DNA from: Candidatus Helarchaeota archaeon
GTDB lineage: Archaea; Asgardarchaeota; Lokiarchaeia; Helarchaeales; RDOG01
Assembly (NCBI GenBank): GCA_029838215.1
Contig: JALGVI010000051.1
Coordinates: 1-50,175 of the forward strand
DNA: 50,175 bases
Direction: 5' to 3'
Part shown: positions 17,154 to 24,988 of the stretch, piece by piece
Layout of the letters: each line of letters starts with the position of its first letter
How positions within the stretch are numbered: the first letter of the stretch is position 1
The notes under the pieces: generated by a model
Told to the model about the DNA's origin: nothing
The model's input: only the letters and a program-made list of their open reading frames with translations
Databases searched by the model: none
Program-made: the position numbers and the translations under genes

Positions 17154-17509
17154 AAAAGACATTCACGTGCATTACTTGCCCTCAAGGATGTCTTGTGACC
17201 GTAGAAGAAAAAGATGGAGACTTGCTCGTTACTGGTAACAAGTGCAAGCGCGGGGAAAAATATGCAAGAGAAGAATTCACGCATCCGAAAAGAATTCTCA
17301 CTACAACGGTGCGCGTGAGAAATGGAGTCATTCCCTTAATACCCGTCCGAACGAGAGATGGCATTCCAAAAGAGCGCATTTTTCAATGCATGAGAGAAAC
17401 CGCAAATGTCATCGTGGATGCTCCAATTAAGATGGGTCAAGTCGTAGTCGCTAACCTATGCGATACTGGCATCGATTTGATCGCCTCTCGAGACGTCAAG
17501 CCTTCCTGA
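17150..17509 (+). CDS. DUF1667 cysteine protein, third member of the glycerol-3-phosphate dehydrogenase operon
   Basis: This 119-residue protein belongs to the DUF1667 family. It opens with FTCITCPQGCLVTVEE, a CxxCxxxC cluster, with a further Cys in NKCKRG near residue 34, which looks like a 4-cysteine iron-sulfur or zinc site. The rest follows the family pattern (HPKRILTTTVRV, IPLIPVRT, VVVANLCDTGIDLIASR). Its start overlaps the preceding stop as ATGA. In many bacteria and archaea it follows exactly these two flavoproteins, so it is probably the electron-transfer subunit of the complex. No membrane segment is present. Confidence 0.9.
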   Translation: MKKTFTCITCPQGCLVTVEEKDGDLLVTGNKCKRGEKYAREEFTHPKRILTTTVRVRNGVIPLIPVRTRDGIPKERIFQCMRETANVIVDAPIKMGQVVVANLCDTGIDLIASRDVKPS

Positions 17510-17619
17510 CATCGATGAGAATTATCGGTCATAGATGATGTTTTGAAAAAATTCAAATATGATCGGAAAGGACAAATATTATCTAATTAAAAAAATCAAC
17601 GAATTTATAGTGAAAAATC

Positions 17620-18279
17620 ATGTCATTTTTTGATAAATTAAAATCTGACCTATTTGGAGATATCTCTGCAATTGAAACCTTAAAAAACAAGGAAGCCGAT
17701 ATTTTCAAAGCCAAAAAGAAATTAGCAAGGGAAGAGTTAGAAGGGATCGAAGCATTACGTGAGTGGTCCGAAGCTGAACAATCCGATAGTCTAAAAACAG
17801 CCGTTGAAAAATATTATGATACGAAAAAAGATATTATTGAAGCATATCAGGATATGATCGACAAGTGTCTGGGAGATTACGTGGGTGCCCTTGAAAGAAT
17901 TGCGCAAAAAGTCGAGTTATTAACCGAGGCAACCAATGCTAAGATTAAAACTGAGAAAAAAATCGAAAAAACAAGAGACAAATTGGATAAGAAAAAATTC
18001 GATTTGGAAAAAGCACAAGCATCTGGAAAAGGAGATAAAATCCGCAAAAAAGAATTAGAAGTAGAAAAAATAAAGACGGAATTAACGGGTCTTGAAAAGG
18101 ATTTAGATGGAATCTCGAAAAAAGTGGATGAACTCAAGGAAGAAGTAGAAGAATACAAGTATAAGACTTTGCGAGAAGCACTTTCAGAACGATCCAAGCA
18201 CGAACGGGAATATATGGACGTTGCAAAAAAGATCTTTGATGCATACGATAATCTCATAGAGAGCATTCCAGAGAAATAA
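17620..18279 (+). CDS. Long coiled-coil protein, BAR-domain-like
   Basis: This 219-residue protein is almost entirely helical and highly charged. A short N-terminal amphipathic segment (MSFFDKLKSDLFGDIS) precedes three long helices, about 25-95, 100-165 and 170-215. They are broken where small or polar residues occur (ASGKGDKIRK near 140). The pattern resembles eukaryotic BAR domains, which are three-helix crescent dimers that bend membranes: a Tyr-rich first helix (KYYDTKKDIIEAYQDMI), a Lys-rich second helix and a third helix ending in YMDVAKKIFDAYDNLIES. No Cys, no signal peptide. Coiled-coil composition alone could mimic this, so the fold is an inference. It stands alone with its own AT-rich upstream region. 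Confidence 0.55.
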   Translation: MSFFDKLKSDLFGDISAIETLKNKEADIFKAKKKLAREELEGIEALREWSEAEQSDSLKTAVEKYYDTKKDIIEAYQDMIDKCLGDYVGALERIAQKVELLTEATNAKIKTEKKIEKTRDKLDKKKFDLEKAQASGKGDKIRKKELEVEKIKTELTGLEKDLDGISKKVDELKEEVEEYKYKTLREALSERSKHEREYMDVAKKIFDAYDNLIESIPEK

Positions 18280-18293
18280 AGATATATAATCAG

Positions 18294-18312
18294 ATTTTTT
18301 TTATTTTTTCAT
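18294..18312 (+). terminator. T-rich tract after the BAR-like gene
   Basis: A run of T (tttttttattttttcatttt) follows the stop codon, typical of archaeal termination. The next gene starts about 25 bases later, so its promoter would have to overlap this element. Confidence 0.35.
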
Positions 18313-18337
18313 TTTGACGAAAAATCGGGTGAGTGGG

Positions 18338-19351
18338 TTGAGAGGTATTTTATTTCAGGAAGTAAAATCAATAATCGTAAAAGATGATCTTCCTAAACCA
18401 AAGATCAAAAAAGATGAGGTTCTCGTTCGGGTAAAAAAGTGCGGTATCTGTGGCTCTGACATAGAATCTTATTTAACGGGGGCACTAATGCTAACGGGCA
18501 TCACCCTCGGGCACGAATTTGCTGGAGAAATCGTAGAAGTCGGAGAAGCCGTGAAAAAATGGCAAGTTGGCGACCGCGTCACTGCGAACCCTAACTTACC
18601 ATGTAACAAGTGCTACTGGTGCAAAAGAAATTTGGAAAACATGTGCAAGAATATTGGCGGTTTGGGACTGACCGTGAATGGGGCACTTGCAGAATATATT
18701 TCGGTGAAGCAAGACCGGTTATATCGTTTAACTGATGACATTTCTTTTGAAGAAGGTGCTTCCGTAGAACCCGTTGCTGTTTCCGTATTCGCCGTGCAAG
18801 CTTCGGGGTTTAAAATCGGCGAAAATGCTGCGGTTCTCGGAGCGGGAACCGTGGGACTCTATACCATTCAAGTTCTAAATGCTAGCGGCGCAAGCGACGT
18901 GTTCGTGATAGAACCGGTTGAACCTCAAGCCAAACGTGCACTTGAAGTGGGAGCCACGCAGATTTTTGAGCCGAAAAATTGGAGTAAGATCAACAAGTTG
19001 ACAAAAAAAATCGGTCCAGATCACGTGTTTGATTGTGCCGGCGTGCCGCAAACATACATGGATTCCTTGAAACTGGTGAGAACTGGAGGAACAATCACGG
19101 TCGTAGGCATTCACGCAGAACCATTTGAGATGAAGGGCTTTCATCAGCTTGCATTAAAAAACATAACGATGAAAGGAACTTATTGTTACACTCAAGATAG
19201 TTTTAAAACTGCTCTGGGATTGTTGGAGAAAAAGAAGATTGATATAAAACCAGTCATAACAAAACGAATAACCTTGGATGAAGTCCCTGAAGCATTCGAA
19301 ATTCTTACAAAACCAAACAATACTGAAGTAAAAATCATGGTAGAACCCTGA
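18338..19351 (+). CDS. Zinc-dependent medium-chain alcohol dehydrogenase
   Basis: About 337 residues with the GroES-like and Rossmann halves of the MDR superfamily. Catalytic zinc ligands are C35 (KCGICGSD), H59-E60 (GHEFAGEIVEVG) and a glutamate in EPVAVSV. The structural zinc lobe has four cysteines at 89, 92, 95 and 103. The nucleotide-binding motif is VLGAGTVGLYTIQVL, and the following FVIEPVE suggests NAD preference (acidic residue after the second strand). It is nearest to sorbitol/threonine-type dehydrogenases; the substrate is not determined. The start is probably TTG 18338, with GGTGAG upstream, giving MRGILFQEV as in the family; GTG 18329 and TTG 18314 are alternatives. Confidence 0.88.
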   Translation: MRGILFQEVKSIIVKDDLPKPKIKKDEVLVRVKKCGICGSDIESYLTGALMLTGITLGHEFAGEIVEVGEAVKKWQVGDRVTANPNLPCNKCYWCKRNLENMCKNIGGLGLTVNGALAEYISVKQDRLYRLTDDISFEEGASVEPVAVSVFAVQASGFKIGENAAVLGAGTVGLYTIQVLNASGASDVFVIEPVEPQAKRALEVGATQIFEPKNWSKINKLTKKIGPDHVFDCAGVPQTYMDSLKLVRTGGTITVVGIHAEPFEMKGFHQLALKNITMKGTYCYTQDSFKTALGLLEKKKIDIKPVITKRITLDEVPEAFEILTKPNNTEVKIMVEP

Positions 19352-19514
19352 AATCACGTTCTTTTTTTTACGATTCTTCCTTTTTTTTTCATTTGATTTC
19401 ATTTTTTGCATTCAAATCTAAAAAATTTTTAAGAACAATTGACTATTTGGCTCACAAAACATGCAATTCATTTCCTGAGTTAATTTATGTTTAATTCTTT
19501 TTCGAGGTCAAAAA

Positions 19515-21047
19515 ATGACAAGTGAGAAGGACAAGCCAGATTTATATTGGTTGTTTAGTCCGAGAACAATTGCGGTGGTAGGTGCCACGAAGAATATAAG
19601 TAAGGTTGGAGGACAGGTAATAAATAATTTGAGAATAGGAGGATATAAAGGAAAAGTCTTTCCGATCCATCCCAAGCATGATAAAATTTTTGGCTGGACA
19701 GTACATAAATCCGTTAAAAATGTGTCTGAGCCATTGGATCTGGTCGTTTCTGTCATTCCAAACCATAAAACTGCACCAATTGTTGAAGAATGCGTCGAAA
19801 TTGGAGCAAAATTCGTTCAAATCATTACTGCAGGATTTCAAGAGATCGCGAGCTTTGAACCGGAAGCAATGAAATATCAAGATGAAATTACAAAATCTCT
19901 GAAGCGCGCGAAAGGAACGACACGAATCATTGGTCCAAATTGCATGGGAATAACGTCCACGGGTTCGAATTTAAACGCCATGATGGGTTTTCTTCCACTC
20001 GCAAAAAGCCTTGATGGCTTTAACATTAGCATCACGAGCCAAAGCGGAACTTGGACGTGGAATGTCGTCAATTTCGCAAACAGTCACGGCATAGGAATTG
20101 CAAATGCAATTTCAAATGGAAATGAATTGGACCTTACGTTTGAAGACTTCATCGAATACTTCGGCTTTCACTGTGAAAGAACCAATGCCATAGTTGGATT
20201 CTTAGAAGGATTTCGCAATTCTCAAAAAATTAAAAAAATTGCCGCCGAAATTTCTGAAAAAAAGCCGATCATTATTTTAAAAGGAGGCAAGACGAAAAGC
20301 GGAGCAAGAAGTGCGAGCTCTCATACGGGTTCGATCGCAGGAAGTTATGCAATTTTTAAATCTTTTTGCAAGCAAGCGGGAATAATTGAAGCGGAAGATT
20401 CATCTGATCTAATAGATTTAGCAAGAGCGGCGAAGATTTTCCATCCAAATAAATTTCCGCGTGGAAATCGAGTCACCATCTTTACCGGTGGTGGTGGCGC
20501 AGGCGTGATCTTGTCGGACATTCTTGAGAATCACGGACTACAATTAGCTAAATTAGAGAAAGAGACGATCGAAAAATTAAGCGAAATCTTGCCTCCTCAT
20601 TGGCCCCATGGGAATCCCGTTGATTCTGTCGGCTCGATGGAAGTCTGGATGCAACTTAAAAAAATCATGAAGATAATCTCGCAAGATAACAATACGGACA
20701 TCATAATGACTTCCATTCCCACGATGGGTGCAGCACAAGACGACATCCCCGAACCAATGAAGAAATGGGCAAAACGCGTGATGGGAATTGAAGAAATAAA
20801 TCGTGATGTTTTAGTGTCTTTTGACCGAAATATTGCCAAGGACATCATTAGAATCTTACGAAAAACGGATAAACTACTCGTGTTCCCAACAAGTCATTAC
20901 AATTCTGAAGGTCATTACGAATACGAGATTTTCACGAAACTATTCGAAAATGGTGTTCTCGTGGTATCAAATGCCGTGGATGGCTCCCGAATCATTAAAA
21001 AAATGCTTGCCTATAAGGAATTTCTCAAAAAACGAAGAAATAAATGA
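19515..21047 (+). CDS. ADP-forming acyl-CoA synthetase, alpha-type subunit
   Basis: This 510-residue protein has a CoA-binding Rossmann domain (SPRTIAVVGATKNISKVGGQ from residue 15, GYKGKVFPIHP) and two succinyl-CoA-synthetase ligase domains. The phosphorylated histidine is H270 in ASSHTGSIAG. Other signatures are IIGPNCMGI, ITSQSGTW, FTGGGGAGVILSD and NPVDSVGS. In archaea this subunit, with an ATP-grasp beta subunit, converts acetyl- or aryl-CoA to acid plus CoA and yields ATP. No ATP-grasp domain is present in the protein or next to it, so the beta subunit must be encoded elsewhere. It is slightly longer than typical alpha subunits because of a charged C-terminal end. Confidence 0.9.
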   Translation: MTSEKDKPDLYWLFSPRTIAVVGATKNISKVGGQVINNLRIGGYKGKVFPIHPKHDKIFGWTVHKSVKNVSEPLDLVVSVIPNHKTAPIVEECVEIGAKFVQIITAGFQEIASFEPEAMKYQDEITKSLKRAKGTTRIIGPNCMGITSTGSNLNAMMGFLPLAKSLDGFNISITSQSGTWTWNVVNFANSHGIGIANAISNGNELDLTFEDFIEYFGFHCERTNAIVGFLEGFRNSQKIKKIAAEISEKKPIIILKGGKTKSGARSASSHTGSIAGSYAIFKSFCKQAGIIEAEDSSDLIDLARAAKIFHPNKFPRGNRVTIFTGGGGAGVILSDILENHGLQLAKLEKETIEKLSEILPPHWPHGNPVDSVGSMEVWMQLKKIMKIISQDNNTDIIMTSIPTMGAAQDDIPEPMKKWAKRVMGIEEINRDVLVSFDRNIAKDIIRILRKTDKLLVFPTSHYNSEGHYEYEIFTKLFENGVLVVSNAVDGSRIIKKMLAYKEFLKKRRNK

Positions 21048-21154
21048 AGGAATTCCATTAGTAAATTCAGATTCATGTATTTCATTACCAGTCTTGAATG
21101 TTTAAAATTCAATTTTTTTTAAGTTTCCGTGTAATTTTTAGCCGGACGATTAAA

Positions 21155-22432
21155 ATGGTTCGACCACCGACAAGACCCGGATTATGCGTGGCGTGCAAGG
21201 GAGCTCGGTTACTTTGCGGTAAAGAAAGTTGCCCAATTCTCATGAAGCAACAAAGTATCATGCCGCTTAAAAAAATAAAACTTTTGGATGCAACCGAACT
21301 CGTTGGAGAAAGTCCTCCTTCTTTTTTCGTTGGGCATTATTCCTATCCGAACGTCTTAGTCGGTCCAATGCTTCCACCAAATGAGTTGGAACTGGGTACT
21401 AAGCTGAAAATCGTGGATGAACCCGATACGTGGTTCGGTAACCGCATCCAAGATCTGGTCGATTTACGAACATCCCTGTTCCGCACTGCATTCCGAACGA
21501 ACGTGAACGAGTTTCATTCTCGTTTATTAGACGTGTCAAGAGAATTGGTGATGGCAGGAAAACCCGTTGGAACGGAAGTTAAGTTTGAAAAAGCTCCCAA
21601 GATAAGAATATTATATGATAGCCATTCTCCTCCCATGGGACCTGTCGGAACCGTTAAAAAATTAGAACTTCAGTCCAATCCATCTGTTCCATTAGTCGTG
21701 GAAAAGGTCGTAGCCGATACAGATCTTAAAGCAACAGCAGCAATGGATCTATTATATCAGGAATCATTTTCAGTAACTAAGATGACAAGAATTCTGTCTG
21801 CTGGTTTAGTGGGCAGGGAAAAGAACAGAAAATTGGTTCCGACACGGTGGGCCATCACGGCAGTGGATGATACGATATCCAAGCAATTAATTTCTCGTGT
21901 CAAGGAATATTCCCTAATGGATTCATGTCAAGTATTTCATTCTAAATATCTTGATAATAATTTTGTCGTCATTCTCATTCCGCGAGAGTGGGCTTTCGAA
22001 AATCTTGAAGCATGGTATCAAAAATCAACTTTCAACCCGACCAATCAAACAGTTTTCATGCAGGATCATGAGTTTTACGGAGGACGTACGAAATATGCTT
22101 CAAGCGTTACCGGCGCCTATTATGCTGCGAGGCTTGCCGTTACCGAATATCTTACAAAGATCAAAAAACAGGCAGCAGTACTAGTTTTGAGAGAAGTTTC
22201 ATCTGGTTATATCGTGCCTCTAGGCGTGTGGGTGATTCGAGAAACCGTTCGCGATGCAATGAAAAAACCGTCAAAACAATTTAGTACTTTGCAAGAGGCT
22301 TTAAAAAATGCAAGTCGTTTGCTCAAAATTCCAATTAAGCAATGGACGAAAAAAAGCCGATTAATCGATCATTTCACCAAACAAAAAACGCTATTAGATT
22401 ATTTTAAATTGAAAGATTCACGAGCAAGATGA
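21155..22432 (+). CDS. nreA: Nre-family DNA repair protein
   Basis: About 425 residues. The N-terminus has a cysteine cluster, CVACKGARLLCGKESC (C-x2-C-x7-C-x4-C), typical of archaeal Nre proteins. The body has the family's conserved core (GHYSYPNVLVGPMLPP, DSHSPPMGPVG, MTRILSAGLVGREKNRKLVPTRW). The C-terminus contains QKTLLDYF (residues 410-417), a PCNA-interacting PIP box. Nre proteins act in DNA damage repair with PCNA. I chose ATG 21155 because the Cys cluster follows directly; the longer frame from 21098 adds a hydrophobic, unconserved lead. The last codons are duplicated at 23640, downstream of the VapBC locus. Confidence 0.93.
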   Translation: MVRPPTRPGLCVACKGARLLCGKESCPILMKQQSIMPLKKIKLLDATELVGESPPSFFVGHYSYPNVLVGPMLPPNELELGTKLKIVDEPDTWFGNRIQDLVDLRTSLFRTAFRTNVNEFHSRLLDVSRELVMAGKPVGTEVKFEKAPKIRILYDSHSPPMGPVGTVKKLELQSNPSVPLVVEKVVADTDLKATAAMDLLYQESFSVTKMTRILSAGLVGREKNRKLVPTRWAITAVDDTISKQLISRVKEYSLMDSCQVFHSKYLDNNFVVILIPREWAFENLEAWYQKSTFNPTNQTVFMQDHEFYGGRTKYASSVTGAYYAARLAVTEYLTKIKKQAAVLVLREVSSGYIVPLGVWVIRETVRDAMKKPSKQFSTLQEALKNASRLLKIPIKQWTKKSRLIDHFTKQKTLLDYFKLKDSRAR

Positions 22433-22448
22433 AAATTCATTCGGTTTT
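22413..22448 (+). repeat. Direct repeat, copy 1 (nreA 3' end)
   Basis: This 36-base block spans the last seven codons of nreA and the bases after its stop. It recurs at 23640-23675 with two mismatches (gcaaga/gcgaga and a t/c near the end). Both copies preserve the reading DSRAR-stop, the mismatch in that part being silent (GCA/GCG, Ala). Confidence 0.8.
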
Positions 22449-22616
22449 CCTCTAATCTTTGCAGCTCTTCTTCATATTCACTATTCAAGATTCCTTAAGA
22501 TTGCTAAATAGCTTTGAAATTCTCAGAATCGTGTCGGAGAAAGATTCATTTCCTAATTTTAGATTCTTTAATGCACGATATGCTTCTTCTCGAATTGTGA
22601 TTGTTTTTGTTGTCAT
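22433..22616 (-). pseudogene. Frameshifted VapB-type antitoxin
   Basis: From ATG 22616 the minus strand encodes MTTKTITIREEAYRALKNLK, then GNESFSDTILRISKLFSNLK, and stops at 22485. This is the N-terminus of the DUF217 family of archaeal VapB antitoxins. Family members normally continue with a segment like GIL(S/N)xEEAEEL. Here that continuation exists but in another frame just after the stop (GILNSEYEEELQRLEEN). A one-base change in the CTTAAGGAATCTTGA area would rejoin them. No PIN gene follows; the position where it would be is occupied by the end of nreA. I read it as a broken orphan antitoxin. Confidence 0.55.
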
Positions 22617-22759
22617 CAATTATGTTTATGTTTAAACGTGCATAAATTTTTTTTTTCATTAAAAAAAATCTACTTTCGAACGGAAAACTCGGACTTTCCT
22701 TGTCAGAAACTCGAAAAAAGGCTGATAGGCTATCTCAAACTGTAGTGCCAACCGAATAT

Positions 22760-23179
22760 TTATCTTTTAATTGGATTTATTACCTGAAGTTTAGGTACTT
22801 TCATAAAATCGGTTTCATTATCTGTATAAATTTTTGTAATATTATTTTCAAGCATCGACGCAACGATAACTGCATCATTTGTCCGAATATTAAAATCCTT
22901 AGTAATAGAGATTGCTTTCTGAATGGTGTTCTTCGAGATATCAAAATAAATTAATCGCCTCGATTTCAGTAACACTTCTACTCTAAAATTTGCCTCTTCA
23001 GTACCTATCAATTTATTCAATTTGTAGTGCGTTTCTAAAGCGATAATTGTATTATAACATAAACGCAGAGTGCCCTTTAGACCCATTTCCATGATATTCA
23101 AGGCCTGATGATATTCAGGGAAATTCCTGATATTTGCAAAAATAATGATGTTGGAATCAATGAAACTCAATTCGACCAT
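22760..23179 (-). CDS. vapC: PIN-domain toxin VapC
   Basis: About 139 residues from ATG 23179. The PIN acidic residues are visible: Asp in SFIDSNIIIFANI near the N-terminus, Glu in ALETHYKLN, Asp in RTNDAVIVASML and the terminal Asp pair in IYTDNETDF. PIN toxins are metal-dependent RNases that cleave tRNA or rRNA when released from the antitoxin. The start overlaps the 3' end of the AbrB antitoxin gene by 23 bases, the usual arrangement. A longer start at 23224 would add residues that do not belong to the fold. Confidence 0.88.
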   Translation of the reverse strand: MVELSFIDSNIIIFANIRNFPEYHQALNIMEMGLKGTLRLCYNTIIALETHYKLNKLIGTEEANFRVEVLLKSRRLIYFDISKNTIQKAISITKDFNIRTNDAVIVASMLENNITKIYTDNETDFMKVPKLQVINPIKR

Positions 23180-23366
23180 TGTTCTTCTGATTCCATAGCG
23201 GGTCCGAAGTATAATCTTCTTCATTTTCTGAAATTAATCTAATTTTAAGAGTATTTTGTCCTTCTGCTTCAATAATGAGATGGGTTGACTCCTTTATGTT
23301 GAACATTTCTCTAAACTCCTTTGGGATAACCAATCTGCCTTTTTTATCTATTTTAACAACTACCAA
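23157..23366 (-). CDS. vapB: AbrB/MazE-type antitoxin VapB
   Basis: About 69 residues. The N-terminus VVVKIDKKGRLVIPKEFREMF is the swapped-hairpin AbrB DNA-binding fold; the C-terminal 30 residues are acidic and polar and would wrap the PIN toxin. I chose TTG 23366 because AAGGTGGG lies about 8 bases upstream and the fold begins at once. The frame continues upstream to a GTG at 23396. The protein should bind its own promoter and neutralise the overlapping PIN toxin. Confidence 0.85.
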   Translation of the reverse strand: MVVVKIDKKGRLVIPKEFREMFNIKESTHLIIEAEGQNTLKIRLISENEEDYTSDPLWNQKNNGRIEFH

Positions 23367-23639
23367 TAAGACCCACCTTATTATTCCATCAACCACTAAT
23401 TTATCCCACTAAATGCTATTAAGTTTTTCCATCAATTTTTTCTTAATACTCGTGTCAAGGGTCCATCTTTCTAATCCTTCACCTTTTAACGATTAGAGAG
23501 ATATTCGATTACGCCCTTTCCTAGCTTTTCTGCATCCTGTGAAGTGATTTCACTTTCTGTCTACAGATTTCTCAAAAATTTCAAATCGACAATATTCCAT
23601 CCTATCGAAGATCTTTCGATTTCGGGATATTTAAATCGT

Positions 23640-23675
23640 AAGATTCACGAGCGAGATGAAAATTCATTCGGCTTT
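23640..23675 (+). repeat. Direct repeat, copy 2 (degenerate nreA 3' end)
   Basis: 34 of 36 bases match 22413-22448. Upstream, the similarity fades but still reads (I)FKS-stop-DSRAR-stop against nreA's YFKLKDSRAR-stop. So this is a decayed copy of the nreA 3' end rather than a random repeat. The two copies bracket the broken antitoxin and the VapBC pair. Confidence 0.75.
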
Positions 23676-24524
23676 TTACGCTTCAAATTTAATCTTGCTT
23701 TCAAACTTTTTTCCATCGAGAAATAGAACACGATGAAGCGTTCCTGCACGTTTTGTTTTTTCCCTGAGTTCTCTTGCACTCAGTTCATCTCGATTTGGGG
23801 GAAAAACAAGACTTGTAATATAGTATTGGTTGACAAGTTTCAATTCCGTAAATGAACTGGGTAGCTGAGAAAAATCCTCGAGGAACATGTCGTAAAGTGT
23901 TTGAATGGCATCTTTGTCCATGTCCCCCGTTTTTGCTCGACAAAACCCCAATCTCGTTTTAAGGCATATTTCCGTTTCCGTGCAGAAATCAATGTCCTTG
24001 CATTTTACTTGCGTTTCTGGTTTACATTCATCCAATGGGTTTCCATCTTTCATTTTCTTTAAGGACGGTATGTTTTCCTTGGTTTTAATTGTCCAAATCT
24101 TTCCTGAAGAAGGAGATATGGATAGTAATAGATAGCAAGTATCCGAGAATTGCTCGTAAATCTGATTTATCTCTGCAGGGGTCATGGTTTGTTGAACCTT
24201 TTTCAAGAAAAGAGACTTGAGATCTCGCTTACCGGGTTGCCAAGGAGTGCCAATTTCAAGTGGAACTATATCTGGAGAAACGCGTGGTTGCGTGTAAATA
24301 GTCCCGGATACGGTGTAATTGTCCTCTGGGAAATTTTTAGACATGAATAATCCAATTAAATCTTCGTATTCATAGGACCCATTAATGGTTAATCTGTTTT
24401 TTTTACTTGATTTAATTTGAATTACAGGTCCAGCATTTTTATACGTTCCTTTCGAGAATTTCACAAAACGATTATGTACGTAATCGTCCACTTTGTTTTC
24501 AATTATTTTATTGATAAAATGCAT
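23676..24524 (-). CDS. Unknown protein with a cysteine-rich insert
   Basis: This 282-residue soluble protein has no family I recognise. A cysteine-rich stretch lies near residues 165-195 (DECKPETQVKCKDIDFC, EICLKTRLGFC), with five cysteines that could bind zinc or form disulfides. The flanks contain alternating strand-like segments (CYLLLSISPSSGKIWTI, QYYITSLVFPPNR). The start ATG at 24524 lies in a stretch containing a near-perfect palindrome (24555-24569) that could be an operator. The gene sits between two partial copies of the nreA-end repeat, so it may be accessory. Composition is coding-like throughout, so I treat it as a real gene. Confidence 0.6.
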   Translation of the reverse strand: MHFINKIIENKVDDYVHNRFVKFSKGTYKNAGPVIQIKSSKKNRLTINGSYEYEDLIGLFMSKNFPEDNYTVSGTIYTQPRVSPDIVPLEIGTPWQPGKRDLKSLFLKKVQQTMTPAEINQIYEQFSDTCYLLLSISPSSGKIWTIKTKENIPSLKKMKDGNPLDECKPETQVKCKDIDFCTETEICLKTRLGFCRAKTGDMDKDAIQTLYDMFLEDFSQLPSSFTELKLVNQYYITSLVFPPNRDELSARELREKTKRAGTLHRVLFLDGKKFESKIKFEA

Positions 24525-24543
24525 GTCGTCGCACCAAAACCAT

Positions 24544-24569
24544 CAAGATTCACGAGCATGACTCATGCT
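24544..24569. repeat. Third partial nreA-end repeat overlapping a palindrome
   Basis: AAGATTCACGAGCA (24544-24557) matches the other two repeat copies. It overlaps the palindrome AGCATGA-C-TCATGCT (24555-24569), with outer ACG/CGT pairing through one bulged base. It lies about 30-45 bases upstream of the minus-strand gene start at 24524, so it may be an operator. The 11-mer AGATTCACGAG also occurs by chance in a coding region near 34150, which weakens the repeat claim for this copy. Confidence 0.4.
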
Positions 24570-24988
24570 TCGTCAAAAAAATTCTTTCTTTGAATCTGTT
24601 GTTTAGAATATTACTGAATTTTATTTATTTTATTATTTCTAATTCAAGGATAAATCAAATTTTCACTCCCTTTTTTGCAAAATACTCCATTTCAACCATT
24701 TTTCAAGCATCTATCAACAATAAATGTCTTGATATGGGAATTTATTCAAAAAAGAGACTTATTTGAGTCTAATCTCAAGAAATTTTGACCGAGAGACTTT
24801 AATTACTCGAAATTGCCAGAACTCTTATAAAAAAATCCTGATCCATATATCGTGGATACGAATAACAAGATATATACCGAGATGTATCGCGAGAATTACA
24901 AAAATATATTTGGGCAGTCTTCCTAATGCAGGAATGGATGCCCGTGAATATTTTTCTTTCTAATGCCGATTAGGAGCGTGATCATGGA
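24570..24988. other. AT-rich intergenic region with decayed coding sequence
   Basis: About 420 bases without an intact gene. The first 190 bases are low-complexity AT. From about 24763 an open frame with coding-like content appears and is interrupted (see the entry at 24831-24926). Confidence 0.5.
24831..24926 (+). pseudogene. Decayed 3' end of an unknown gene
   Basis: A frame with coding character reads NPDPYIVDTNNKIYTEMY then RENYKNIFGQSS and stops at 24924. It is preceded by a TAA created by a run of seven A. The upstream part in the neighbouring frame (LITRNCQNSYKK) would join it if the A run were one base different. The ending resembles the C-termini of sugar kinases in tone (Pro-Asp-Pro then repeated Tyr), but I cannot assign it. 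Low confidence. Confidence 0.25.

Noticed and set aside
19515..21047. Full-length acetyl-CoA synthetase with fused ATP-grasp domain
   Set aside because: The protein ends after the second ligase domain, and no ATP-grasp sequence is present in it or next to it.
24763..24963. 66-residue ORF upstream of the 24989 gene
   Set aside because: It has mixed composition, and its second half looks like noise while the neighbouring frame looks coding. I treat it as decayed sequence instead.
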